Positions 17,431-25,587 of a DNA stretch of 64,000 bases are shown piece by piece. This stretch comes from Pseudonocardia sp. MH-G8. Its GTDB lineage: Bacteria > Actinomycetota > Actinomycetes > Mycobacteriales > Pseudonocardiaceae. A model generated the notes under the pieces. The model was not told the origin of the DNA, did no database searches, and saw nothing but the letters and a program-made list of their open reading frames with translations. The stretch spans positions 620,001 to 684,000 of the forward strand of contig NZ_NKYF01000001.1 of NCBI RefSeq assembly GCF_002262885.1, given 5' to 3'. Each line of letters starts with the position of its first letter. The stretch's first letter is position 1. A program made the translations under genes and the position numbers.

Positions 17431-17483
17431 GCAACGAACGGCACTCTCGTTGCTACCTAGCCGACGAGAGTGCCGTTCGTTGC
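17431..17483. repeat. CGAACGGCAC palindrome family, copy 1 (terminator-like)
   Basis: A 20-bp perfect inverted repeat (17431-17450 and 17464-17483) surrounds a 13-base centre containing CTACCTAG. It lies between the convergent flavoprotein and DUF3618 genes. The centre carries stop codons on both strands, so it could stop read-through translation as well as transcription. Related copies are at 33.9 and 45.9 kb. Confidence 0.75.
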
Positions 17484-17489
17484 GAGCGG

Positions 17490-17711
17490 TCAGCGGAAGA
17501 GGCGGCGGATGAAGGCGATCGCCAGCAGCGCGCCGAGCGCCATGAGGCCGTAGCGGACCCTCGGGTCCGCCATCCGGACCGCCACGCTCTCCTTGCCCGC
17601 GTCCACGAGGTGCTTGGGGTGGGCGCGCTCGGAGAGGGCGTCGAGGCTGTCCGCGAGCGCGTCCCTGGCCTGCTCGATCTCGCGCTGGATGCTGTCCGGG
17701 TCGCGGGGCAC
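17490..17711 (-). CDS. DUF3618 small membrane protein
   Basis: Small protein of about 73 residues with the DUF3618 pattern: RDPDSIQREIEQARDALADSLDAL followed by a polar linker and one C-terminal membrane helix (YGLMALGALLAIAFIRRLF). GTG 17711 was chosen because AGGAGG lies just upstream; GTG 17744 would add 11 residues. In actinobacteria such proteins are often near envelope or stress genes. Its function is unknown; it is probably anchored with the charged part in the cytoplasm. Confidence 0.78.
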   Translation of the reverse strand: MPRDPDSIQREIEQARDALADSLDALSERAHPKHLVDAGKESVAVRMADPRVRYGLMALGALLAIAFIRRLFR

Positions 17712-17829
17712 GACGCCTCCTGGATTTGCGGTCGACTGTGTCACGACGAGGGTGCCACCGTAGATCAGCGCGAGCCCGGGCGGCGGCCCGGCCGTCGGCG
17801 CGTCCCGCACCGAGTGCCAGGATCGGTGC

Positions 17830-18297
17830 ATGACCACCCGCCTGGCTCCCGGCGACACCGCTCCCGACTTCACCCTCACCGACGCCGACGGCAAGCGCGT
17901 GTCGCTCGCGGACCACCGCGGACGCCGGGTGATCGTCTACTTCTACCCGGCCGCGAGCACCCCCGGCTGCACCAAGCAGGCCTGCGACTTCCGCGACAAC
18001 CTCGCCGACCTGGGCGACGCCGGCCTGGACGTCATCGGCGTCTCACCCGACAAGCCGGAGAAGCTCGCGAAGTTCCGTGACGCCGAGGGGCTGACGTTCC
18101 CCCTGCTCTCCGACGTGGACAAGGAGGTGCTCACCGCGTGGGGCGCCTTCGGGGAGAAGCAGATGTACGGCAAGACCGTCACCGGCGTCATCCGCTCCAC
18201 GTTCCTGGTGGACGCCGACGGGAAGATCGAGCAGGCGCTCTACAACGTGCGCGCCACCGGCCACGTGGCGAAGCTGCGCAGGGACCTCAAGGTCTGA
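17830..18297 (+). CDS. bcp: Thioredoxin-dependent peroxiredoxin Bcp
   Basis: Atypical two-cysteine peroxiredoxin of 155 residues that reduces hydroperoxides. The peroxidatic Cys47 and resolving Cys52 are in STPGCTKQACDFRD, the classic Bcp spacing, and the catalytic Arg is in VIRSTFLVD. The protein starts at the ATG, with APGDTAPDFTL following as in the family. Its last 11 bases overlap the convergent remnant of a PIN toxin gene. Confidence 0.95.
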   Translation: MTTRLAPGDTAPDFTLTDADGKRVSLADHRGRRVIVYFYPAASTPGCTKQACDFRDNLADLGDAGLDVIGVSPDKPEKLAKFRDAEGLTFPLLSDVDKEVLTAWGAFGEKQMYGKTVTGVIRSTFLVDADGKIEQALYNVRATGHVAKLRRDLKV

Positions 18298-18690
18298 CGA
18301 TCCGCACCTCGACGCCGGGAAGCTCGCCGAACCCGGCACGAGCGTCAGTGGTGACGATCGTGCGACCTGCGCTGCGCGCGGTGGCGGCGAGGATCAGGTC
18401 GTGGGCACCCCGCGGCTCGCCGCTCCTGCGTGTGTGGGCAAGCAGCGCGGCGTGGTGCTCGGCGACCCCCTCGTCGTAGTCGAGCACCGGGACGACCTGC
18501 AGTACTCGTCGAGGAACGCACGCTGCGCCGCCGCTCGACCCGGGGCCGCGTCGAGCAGTGTGCCGGCGAGGCACTCAGTCACCGCGATGGCCGGGAGACC
18601 CACGTCGTCGGTGCCTGCGAGCGCGCCGAGGGCGCCTCCGCCCCGAGCACCGGCGACGAGCACGCCGGTGTCGAGGATCAGTCGCGCCAC
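18287..18690 (-). pseudogene. Frameshifted PIN-domain toxin (VapC-like)
   Basis: A PIN-domain ribonuclease toxin in two frames. The first half, from GTG 18690, reads MARLILDTGVLVAG and continues to AFLDEY. The second half, in the next frame, reads VVPVLDYDEGVAEHHAALLA, then HDLILAATA and TIVTTDARAGF. The switch is near 18500. One missing base would restore DELLQVVPVLDYDE, so this is a single-base deletion or a sequencing error. The acidic active-site residues are present but split. It is coupled to the damaged antitoxin gene upstream. Confidence 0.8.
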
Positions 18691-18943
18691 GGGTCGACGT
18701 CCAGCTCCTCGGACGCCGCGCTGCGGGCGGCGGTGACCTGCGCAGCGAAGGATCGTCGAGGGCGGGGTGACCGCGCCAGCGGTCCAGCACGTCCGACAGT
18801 GCCGCCCCGTTCGCCCGCGGGGCCGGTGCGATCAGCGCGACCCGCCGTCCGGACCGGGTGACCACGATCGTCTCGCCCTTCTCCGTTGCGTCCAGCACGG
18901 CGGAGAAGTTGCGCGCCGCCTCGGAGGCGGACATCTCCTTCAT
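18678..18943 (-). pseudogene. Frameshifted Phd/YefM-type antitoxin
   Basis: The N-terminal 60-odd residues read MKEMSASEAARNFSAVLDAT and TIVVTRSGRRVALIAP, the DNA-binding part of a Phd/YefM antitoxin. After LDDPS the frame is lost, but the next frame continues FAAQVTAARSAASEELDVD to PWRD and a stop at 18678, overlapping the toxin start as in intact pairs. The gene is one base short of a continuous frame, with the lesion near 18750. Toxin and antitoxin each carry one lesion, which suggests decay. Confidence 0.78.
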
Positions 18944-18971
18944 GAGAGATCAGATTATCTGGATCAGGTGT

Positions 18972-20363
18972 TCAGGATCCGCCGAACACCGCCGCCACCC
19001 CCGGCAGCCGCGCCCGGTACCCCCGCAGCAGCTCCTGCGCCACGCTCACCGAGTCGACGAGCGGGTGTTGGGCGAACGCCCGCAGCGCCAGCGCCTCGGA
19101 GCCGGTGACCGCCGCCTCGATCGTGTCCTGCTCGACGGCCTTGACCTGCTGCAGCAGGCCCAGCATCGCGAGCGGCAGCGGGGCGGTGGCCAGCGGCGTG
19201 ACGCCGTGCGCACCGACGAGGCAGGGCACCTCCACGACGGCGTCCGGCGGCAGACCCGCCACCGCGGTGCCGTTGCGGACGTCGAGGATCATGGTGCGGC
19301 TTGGGGGATGGAAGCCGGCGGAGCTTGCGGAGCCGGCGGGGTGGGTAAGGCTAGCGCCGCCGGACAGCGCATCCATCAGGTCGAGGGCCACCTGCTGGTA
19401 GCCGCCCGCGGCGAGGTCCTCGACCGCACGCTCACCGGCCCCGCTGGCCTCGCGGCTCTCGGCCATGTAGCTCGCGTCGCGCTCGGCGTGCACGCGCACC
19501 CAGCGCTCCAGCGCACGGTCCGGGTCGGCCGAGGTGTCGGCGTAGAACCGGTCCTGCTGGTCGAGCAGGTACTCGCCACGGGTGCTCGCCGCCGCGTCGA
19601 TGGCCGCGACGGCATCCCGGGTGCGGTAGAAGTAGTAGAGGTACTCGTTGGGCAGCGCCCCGATCGCGCGCACCCAGTCGGGCCCCACCAGGCGCGCCTC
19701 CTCGATCGACGCCAGCGCGGCGTCGTCGGCGAGCAGGTCGGGAAGCCGGTCCACCCCGTCCACCCGCAGCCCGCGCAGCCACCCCAGGTGGTTGAGCCCC
19801 ACGTACTCGACCACCGGATCCGCGGTCGTGGGCATCCCGAGGCCCGACAGCGCCCGCGAGGCCCGGTGCGCGAGCCCGACCGGGGAGTCACAGATCCCGA
19901 TCACGCGCTCGCCCAGCACGCGCTGCATCGCCTCGGTGATCATCCCCGCCGGGTTGGTGAAGTTGATGACCCAGGCGTCCGGCGCCACGGCGGCCACCCG
20001 CTCGGCGATGCGCAACGCCACCGGCACCGTGCGCAGGCCGAACGCGATCCCGCCCGGGCCTGTGGTCTCCTGGCCGAGCACCCCGCACGAGAGCGCCACC
20101 CGCTCGTCCACCGTGCGGCCGGCGAGCCCGTCCACCCGGACGGCGGAGAACACGAACCGCGCGCCCGCGAGGGCGTCGTCCAGGTCGGTGGTGGTGCGCA
20201 CCGGCGGCGCGGCCGCGAGCTGGCGCAGCACCGCCCGGATGGCGTCCAGCCGCTGGGCCGAGACGTCGTGCAGCACGACCTCCGTGATCGGCGACCCGCT
20301 CGCCAGAGCCCGGTAGACCAGCGGCACCCGGAATCCGCCACCGCCGAGGATCGTGAGCTTCAC
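18972..20363 (-). CDS. Glycoside hydrolase family 4 (6-phospho-beta-glucosidase-like)
   Basis: NAD- and metal-dependent GH4 enzyme of 463 residues. The Rossmann start KLTILGGGGFRVP is followed by NFTNPAGMITEAM, the metal-site cysteine in GICDSPVG, and GLNHLGW with the conserved His. The start GTG 20363 overlaps the DeoR stop (GTGA). GH4 enzymes cleave phosphorylated or free alpha- or beta-glycosides by an oxidation-elimination mechanism. The import system nearby is an ABC transporter, not a PTS, so the substrate may be a non-phosphorylated glycoside, or one phosphorylated by the PfkB kinase. Confidence 0.9.
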   Translation of the reverse strand: MKLTILGGGGFRVPLVYRALASGSPITEVVLHDVSAQRLDAIRAVLRQLAAAPPVRTTTDLDDALAGARFVFSAVRVDGLAGRTVDERVALSCGVLGQETTGPGGIAFGLRTVPVALRIAERVAAVAPDAWVINFTNPAGMITEAMQRVLGERVIGICDSPVGLAHRASRALSGLGMPTTADPVVEYVGLNHLGWLRGLRVDGVDRLPDLLADDAALASIEEARLVGPDWVRAIGALPNEYLYYFYRTRDAVAAIDAAASTRGEYLLDQQDRFYADTSADPDRALERWVRVHAERDASYMAESREASGAGERAVEDLAAGGYQQVALDLMDALSGGASLTHPAGSASSAGFHPPSRTMILDVRNGTAVAGLPPDAVVEVPCLVGAHGVTPLATAPLPLAMLGLLQQVKAVEQDTIEAAVTGSEALALRAFAQHPLVDSVSVAQELLRGYRARLPGVAAVFGGS

Positions 20364-21115
20364 GCGTACCGGATCTCCGTGCCGGACGCCGCGCACGCCG
20401 CGAGCGTGCCCGCGTCGGCTCCCTCATTGGTGATGATCACGTCGACCTCCTCCGGCCCGCACACCGGGAGCAGCCCGGTGCCGGGGAACTTGCCACGGTC
20501 GGCCACCACGACGGTCTGCTCGGCGGCCTCGATCATCGCGCGCTTCACCGGGACCTCGACGAGCGTGGAGTCGCGCACCTGCCCGTCGCGGGAGATGCCG
20601 CTCGTGCCGAGGAACAGCCGGTGCGCCCGCACCTCGCGCAGCGCCTGCTCGGTGAGCAACCCGACGAGCGAGAGGTAGTTGCGCCGCAGGATCCCGCCGA
20701 GGACGAGCAGCTCCACGCACGCGTCGTCACGCAGCTCGTCGACGACCGCCAGGCTGCTCGTGATCACCGTGATCCGCCGCCCGCGCAGCATCCGGGCGAG
20801 CCGCGCGGTGGTCGTGCCGATGTCGAGCAGCACCACCTCGCCGTCGGCCACGAGTCCGGCCGCGGCGCGCGCCACCCGCTCCTTGTCGTCGGCGGCTACG
20901 GTGGCCACCTGCGCGAACGGGACCGGGTCGTCGTCGGCCACGCACCCGGCCCCACCACGGACCCGCCGCAGCGCGCCCTCGGCGTCCAGCGACTGCAGGT
21001 CCCGCCGGATGGTGGACGGGCTCACCCCGAGGTTCGTGGCCAGCGCCTCGACCGACACGATCCCGGAGGACCGCACCAGGCGGAGGATCTCCCCGTGACG
21101 GCTCGCCGGAAGCAC
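20360..21115 (-). CDS. DeoR-family transcriptional regulator
   Basis: Sugar-responsive repressor of 251 residues. The winged helix is in the first 60 residues (SVEALATNLGVSPSTIRRDL and RVRGGA). The C-terminal phosphosugar-sensing domain includes LLDIGTTTARLARML and VADRGKF. I chose GTG 21115 because the family N-terminus (LPASRHGEILRLV) begins there; upstream GTG 21124 is possible. Divergent from the PfkB-ABC operon and co-transcribed with GH4, it probably represses both, with a phosphosugar as inducer. Confidence 0.9.
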   Translation of the reverse strand: MLPASRHGEILRLVRSSGIVSVEALATNLGVSPSTIRRDLQSLDAEGALRRVRGGAGCVADDDPVPFAQVATVAADDKERVARAAAGLVADGEVVLLDIGTTTARLARMLRGRRITVITSSLAVVDELRDDACVELLVLGGILRRNYLSLVGLLTEQALREVRAHRLFLGTSGISRDGQVRDSTLVEVPVKRAMIEAAEQTVVVADRGKFPGTGLLPVCGPEEVDVIITNEGADAGTLAACAASGTEIRYA

Positions 21116-21202
21116 GGCGCCCACGGTAACGCAGCAGTGCGCACGCGAACAGGTGCCGGCGAGCACATCCCGTCACATCTGCGCAAAGTCGTGCACCTAC
21201 TG

Positions 21203-21232
21203 TTGCCATCCGCGCAGCCGACCCGGCACTAT
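21203..21232 (+). promoter_or_regulatory. Possible sigma-70-type promoter for the PfkB-ABC operon
   Basis: TTGCCA at 21203-21208 and CACTAT at 21227-21232 are separated by 18 bases, about 42 bases upstream of the kinase start and in the deoR divergent gap. This is a reasonable but unverified match to a vegetative promoter. I saw no convincing DeoR operator. Confidence 0.35.
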
Positions 21233-21273
21233 CCCGGGCGGGACGCGAGCAGGAGGACGAGGTAGCGCAAGCG

Positions 21274-22443
21274 GTGACCAGCACGAGCAACAGCACGAAC
21301 GTGGAGACACCGCACGAGCCGGTGTTGTGGGATCCGCTCGCCGAGCTGCGCGGCGACGGGTCGCCACCGGTCGACATCTTCATGTCCGGCACCGTGTTCC
21401 TCGACATCGTCTTCACCGGGCTGCCGACCGCGCCCGCCGCGGGCACCGAGGTGTGGGCGTCGGGCATGGCGTCCTGCCCGGGCGGGATCGCGAACCTCGC
21501 GATCGCCGCGTCCCGGCTCGGGCTGAACACCAGCCTCGCCGCGGGCTTCGGCGACGACGTCTACGCCGACTTCTGCTGGCAGACCCTCGCCGACCAGGAA
21601 CGCGTCGACCTCTCCCGGTCGCGGCGCTTCGCGCAGTGGCACTCCCCCGTCACCGTCTCGATGGCCGTGCAGCGCGACCGGAGCATGGTCACCCACGGCC
21701 ACGACCTGCCGATCGGCGGCGACGAGCTGGTCGGCGTGCCGCCACGCTCCCGCGCCGTGATCACCAGCATCGGCGAGGGCGCGGCCGACCCCGTCCTGCC
21801 GGCCTGGGTGGCCCGGTCGCGCCGGGAGGGCGCGCTGGTGTTCGCCGACGCGGGCTGGGACCCCACCGGGGCGTGGGACCCGCAGCTGTTGCGCACGCTC
21901 GCCGGCTGCGACGCGTTCATGCCCAACGCCGTCGAGGCCATGCGCTACACCCGCACCGACAGCCCCCACACCGCGCTGAAGGCGCTGGCCGAGCACGTCC
22001 CGCTCGCCGTCGTCACCCTCGGCGGGGACGGCGCGATCGCGATCGACGCGGTGACCGGTGAGACCGCGACGGTCCCGGCGCTCCCGGTCGACGCCCTCGA
22101 CCCGACCGGGGCGGGCGACGTCTTCGGCGCCGGACTGGTGCTCGGCACCATCGCGGGCTGGCCGCTGGAACACCGGCTGCTGTTCGCCGGGGTGTCCGCC
22201 GCGCTCGCCGTGCACGAGTTCGGAGGCTCGCTCGCCGCGCCCGGCTGGGGCGACATCGGCGACTGGTGGCGACGCACCCGCGCCCGCGCCGACGCCGGGC
22301 ACGCCGTCGCCGTCGACCTGAGCCGGCGCTACGGGTTCATCGAGGACCTCGTGCCGCGCACACACGTCTGCGGGGTGCGGCGGGCCGCCGCCACGATCGC
22401 GCGCCACTCCGACGTCGCACGCCCCACCAACACGACCCCCTGA
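21274..22443 (+). CDS. PfkB-family carbohydrate kinase
   Basis: Ribokinase-fold sugar kinase of 389 residues. The sugar-binding motif GGIANLAIAASRLG is at about residues 68-81, and the catalytic anion-hole motif DPTGAGDVFGAGLVLG is near 280. An N-terminal extension of about 33 residues and a basic C-terminal tail exceed the usual family length of about 310. It is the first gene of the operon that continues with an ABC sugar importer. It probably phosphorylates the imported sugar and makes the effector for DeoR. Confidence 0.9.
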   Translation: MTSTSNSTNVETPHEPVLWDPLAELRGDGSPPVDIFMSGTVFLDIVFTGLPTAPAAGTEVWASGMASCPGGIANLAIAASRLGLNTSLAAGFGDDVYADFCWQTLADQERVDLSRSRRFAQWHSPVTVSMAVQRDRSMVTHGHDLPIGGDELVGVPPRSRAVITSIGEGAADPVLPAWVARSRREGALVFADAGWDPTGAWDPQLLRTLAGCDAFMPNAVEAMRYTRTDSPHTALKALAEHVPLAVVTLGGDGAIAIDAVTGETATVPALPVDALDPTGAGDVFGAGLVLGTIAGWPLEHRLLFAGVSAALAVHEFGGSLAAPGWGDIGDWWRRTRARADAGHAVAVDLSRRYGFIEDLVPRTHVCGVRRAAATIARHSDVARPTNTTP

Positions 22444-22473
22444 GCACAACCCTGAGCACCTGAGGAGCCCTCG

Positions 22474-23844
22474 ATGGCCAGCCGACCGCCACGGATCCGC
22501 CGCGCGCCCGCCGTCGTCGCCACGCTTCTCGGCGCGCTCCTGGCGGCGGGCTGCACCCCCGGCTCCGAGAACGCCGCCGCACCGCCCCCCACGGACCGCG
22601 CGGTGCAGACGGACATCGCCGCGCTCGGCCCCGTCACGCTCACCGTGTGGGACCAGGAGGTCCGCGGCGGGCAGAACGAGCAGATGGAGCGGCTCAACAC
22701 CGCGTTCCAGCAGCGCTACCCGAACATCACCATCGAGCGGGAGTCGCGCTCGTTCGACGACCTGGCCACCACGCTGCGGCTGGCGATCACCAGCAACGAC
22801 GCGCCCGACGTCGTGCAGGCCAACAACGGCCGCGCCGACATGGGCGCGTTCGTCGCCGCCGGGCAACTGCTGCCGCTGCAGCCGTGGGCGCAGGTCTACG
22901 GCTGGGACCAGCGCTACCCGGAATCGGTGCGCCAGTACGTGAGCTACACGCCCGACGGCAAGGTGTTCGGCGAGGGCGGGATGTACGGGCTGCCGCAGGT
23001 CGGCGAGGTCGTCGGCGTCTACTACAACCCGGCGGAGCTGCAACAACTCGGCATCGCGGTGCCCACCACGTGGGAGGAGTTCGAGGCCGCGCTCGCCACC
23101 GCGAAGGCGGCCGGCACCACGCCCGTGCAGCTGGGCAACGTCGAGGGCTGGCCCGCGCTGCACGTGTTCGGCACCGTGCAGGACCAGCTCGTACCCGCCG
23201 ACCAGGTCACCGACCTCGCATTCGGGCGCGAGGGCGCGTCCTGGGCCACCCCCGAGAACACGCAGGCCGCGCAGAAGGTCGCCGAGTGGGCGCAGGCGGG
23301 CTACTTCCCCGAGGGCGTCAACGGCATCGACGACAACCAGGCCTGGCAGGCGTTCTCCCGCGGCGAGTCGCCCTTCCTCATCGGCGGCTCCTGGTACGCG
23401 CCCGACCTCGAGGCCGCCATGGGCCAGAACGTGCGGTTCATGCCGCCCCCGCCGCCCGCGGGCCGCCCGGTGTCGGCCACCGGCGGCACCGGCCTGCCGT
23501 TCTCGATCACCAGCGGCAGCGACGCGCCCGACGCCGCCGCCGCGTACCTCGACTTCATCACCAACGCCGACGCGATGACCGTGCTCACCGAGACCGGCAA
23601 CCTGCCCGTCGCCGACACCGCGGCGCAGACCCCGCCCGCCGGCCTGTCCGCGGACGTGTTCGCCGCGTTCGCGCAGGTGGCCGAGAACGGGCAGCTGCTG
23701 CCCTACCTCGACTACGCGACGCCGACGATGGGCGACACCATGGGTGCGGCGCTGCAGGACCTGATCGCCGGCGAGCAGCCGCCCGAGGCGTTCCTGAGCA
23801 CGGTGGAGGCCGACTACGCGGCCTTCGTCGACGCGAATGGCTGA
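22474..23844 (+). CDS. ABC transporter sugar-binding lipoprotein (family 1)
   Basis: Extracellular solute-binding protein of 456 residues with a basic N-terminus, hydrophobic core and lipobox LAAGC. The body has the MalE-like pattern: LTVWDQEVRGGQNEQMERL near the start, YGLPQVGEVVGVYYN, and FLIGGSWYAPDLE. It delivers oligosaccharides or glycosides to the two permeases that follow. The gene overlaps the first permease by eight bases. Confidence 0.93.
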   Translation: MASRPPRIRRAPAVVATLLGALLAAGCTPGSENAAAPPPTDRAVQTDIAALGPVTLTVWDQEVRGGQNEQMERLNTAFQQRYPNITIERESRSFDDLATTLRLAITSNDAPDVVQANNGRADMGAFVAAGQLLPLQPWAQVYGWDQRYPESVRQYVSYTPDGKVFGEGGMYGLPQVGEVVGVYYNPAELQQLGIAVPTTWEEFEAALATAKAAGTTPVQLGNVEGWPALHVFGTVQDQLVPADQVTDLAFGREGASWATPENTQAAQKVAEWAQAGYFPEGVNGIDDNQAWQAFSRGESPFLIGGSWYAPDLEAAMGQNVRFMPPPPPAGRPVSATGGTGLPFSITSGSDAPDAAAAYLDFITNADAMTVLTETGNLPVADTAAQTPPAGLSADVFAAFAQVAENGQLLPYLDYATPTMGDTMGAALQDLIAGEQPPEAFLSTVEADYAAFVDANG

Positions 23845-24766
23845 TACCCGCCTCGCCGCACGGGACCGGCCCGCGCCACCGGCCGCCCCCGCGGCGGACG
23901 GGCGGCTGGGCCCGTCCCCGTGGCACGCACTGGCCTACGTGGCGCCCGCGCTCGCCGTCTACGCGGCGTTCGTGCTCTACCCGCTCGGGCGCGCCGTGCA
24001 CCTGTCGCTCTACGACTGGGACGGGCTCTCGCTGGCCACGTTCGTGGGCCTGGGCAACTACGTCGAGGTCCTCACCGACGCCGGCCTGCGCGCCGCGTTC
24101 GGGCACGCGCTCGTGCTCATCGTGTTCTTCGCGCTCCTGCCCGCGGCGATCGGCCTGGTGCTCGCCGCCGTGCTCACCCGCGCGCGGGTGCGCGGCCTGC
24201 CGTTCTTCCGCACGGTCGTGTTCCTGCCGCAGGTGGTCGCCATGGTCGTGGTCGGCGTCGCCTGGCGGCAGCTCTACGCCCCCGACGGCTCGGTCAACGG
24301 CCTGCTCGACCTCGTCGGGCTCGGCGGGCTGACGCGGGCCTGGCTCGGCGACACCACCTTCGCGCTGCCGGCCGTCGGGGTGATCGGCACGTGGGTGCAG
24401 ACCGGGCTGGTCACCGTGCTGCTGATGGCCGGGATGAGCCGCATCCCCGACCAGCTCTACGAGGCGGCGCGCCTCGACGGCGCCGGGCCGGTGCGGGAGT
24501 TCTTCGCGATCACCCTGCCCTCGATCCGCGCCGAGCTCGCCGTCGCGCTCACGCTCACCGTCATCGCCGCGCTCAAGACCTTCGACCTGATCTACATCAC
24601 GACCGGCGGCGGGCCGGGCAACCGCACGTCCGTGCCGTCGTTCGAGGTCTACAACCGGGCGTTCCGGCTCGGCGAGGTGGGCTCTGCGGCGGCCGTCGGC
24701 GTCACGCTCACGGTGCTCATCTTCGTGATCAACCTGGCGGTCGCGCGGATCGGGGAGCGCCGGTGA
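23837..24766 (+). CDS. ABC sugar transporter permease 1 (MalF-type)
   Basis: Integral membrane permease of 309 residues with six predicted helices. It has the EAA loop EAARLDGAGPVREFFAITLP, which contacts the ATPase. It begins inside the end of the binding-protein gene and ends overlapping the next permease (GTGA). No ATPase gene is present in the window; in actinobacteria such importers often share one multipurpose ATPase (MsiK type), and I infer the same here. Confidence 0.93.
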   Translation: MADTRLAARDRPAPPAAPAADGRLGPSPWHALAYVAPALAVYAAFVLYPLGRAVHLSLYDWDGLSLATFVGLGNYVEVLTDAGLRAAFGHALVLIVFFALLPAAIGLVLAAVLTRARVRGLPFFRTVVFLPQVVAMVVVGVAWRQLYAPDGSVNGLLDLVGLGGLTRAWLGDTTFALPAVGVIGTWVQTGLVTVLLMAGMSRIPDQLYEAARLDGAGPVREFFAITLPSIRAELAVALTLTVIAALKTFDLIYITTGGGPGNRTSVPSFEVYNRAFRLGEVGSAAAVGVTLTVLIFVINLAVARIGERR

Positions 24767-25563
24767 TCTCCCGCACCGAGCGCGCCGCCAACTACGCGAT
24801 CCTCCTGCTCTTCGCGACGTTCGCGCTGTGGCCGGTCCTCACGATCCTGGCCGGCGCGCTCGGCCCCGACGACTCGGGTGGGCCGGGTGGGCTCGCCAAC
24901 TTCCCCGCGGCGTGGGAGCAGGGGCGGTTCGGGTCCTCGATGCTCACGAGCGTGGGCGTGTCGACGTTCGTGGTGGTCGTCGCCGGGGTGCTGTCGGTGC
25001 TGGCGGGGTACGCGTTCGGCACGATGCGCGTGCCGGCCGCGGGCGTGCTGTTCCCGCTGTTCCTGCTGGGCCTGATGGTGCCCACCGAGGTGATCGTCGT
25101 CCCGCTGTACTTCGACCTGCGCACCTTCGGGCTCACCAACACCTTCTGGGCCATCGCCCTGCCGCAGGTGGCGCAGTCGCTCGCGTTCGGCACGTTCTGG
25201 ATGCGGGCCTACTTCCGCTCCCGCCCGCAGTCGCTGATCGAGGCCGGCCGGCTCGACGGGGCCGGCTCGTGGCGCATCCTGTGGCAGATCCTGGTGCCGC
25301 CGGGACGGCCCGCCATCGTCACGATGGTGGTGCTGACCTTCATGTGGACGTGGAACGAGTTCCTCATCCCGCTGGTCATGGCCACCGACGGGGACCTGCG
25401 CACCGCGCCGCTCGGGCTGGCGTTCTTCCAGGGCCAGCACACGTCGGGCTTCACTCTGCTGGCGGCGGGCGCGGTGATCGTCGCGGTGCCGGTGGTGGTG
25501 GTCTACCTGTTCCTGCAGCGGCACTTCATCCGCGGGATGTTGGAGGGCGCGGTGCGGGAGTGA
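24763..25563 (+). CDS. ABC sugar transporter permease 2 (MalG-type)
   Basis: Second membrane subunit, 266 residues from GTG 24763, coupled to permease 1. Six hydrophobic helices are visible, and the EAA loop reads IEAGRLDGAGSWRILWQILV. Typical MalG-like features are GLMVPTEVIVVPLYFDLR and a late WNEFLIPLVMA. The longer open frame reaching back to 23920 is only the alternative frame of permease 1. Confidence 0.92.
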   Translation: MISRTERAANYAILLLFATFALWPVLTILAGALGPDDSGGPGGLANFPAAWEQGRFGSSMLTSVGVSTFVVVVAGVLSVLAGYAFGTMRVPAAGVLFPLFLLGLMVPTEVIVVPLYFDLRTFGLTNTFWAIALPQVAQSLAFGTFWMRAYFRSRPQSLIEAGRLDGAGSWRILWQILVPPGRPAIVTMVVLTFMWTWNEFLIPLVMATDGDLRTAPLGLAFFQGQHTSGFTLLAAGAVIVAVPVVVVYLFLQRHFIRGMLEGAVRE

Positions 25564-25587
25564 GTGTTCCGACTCGGGGGAGCAACG

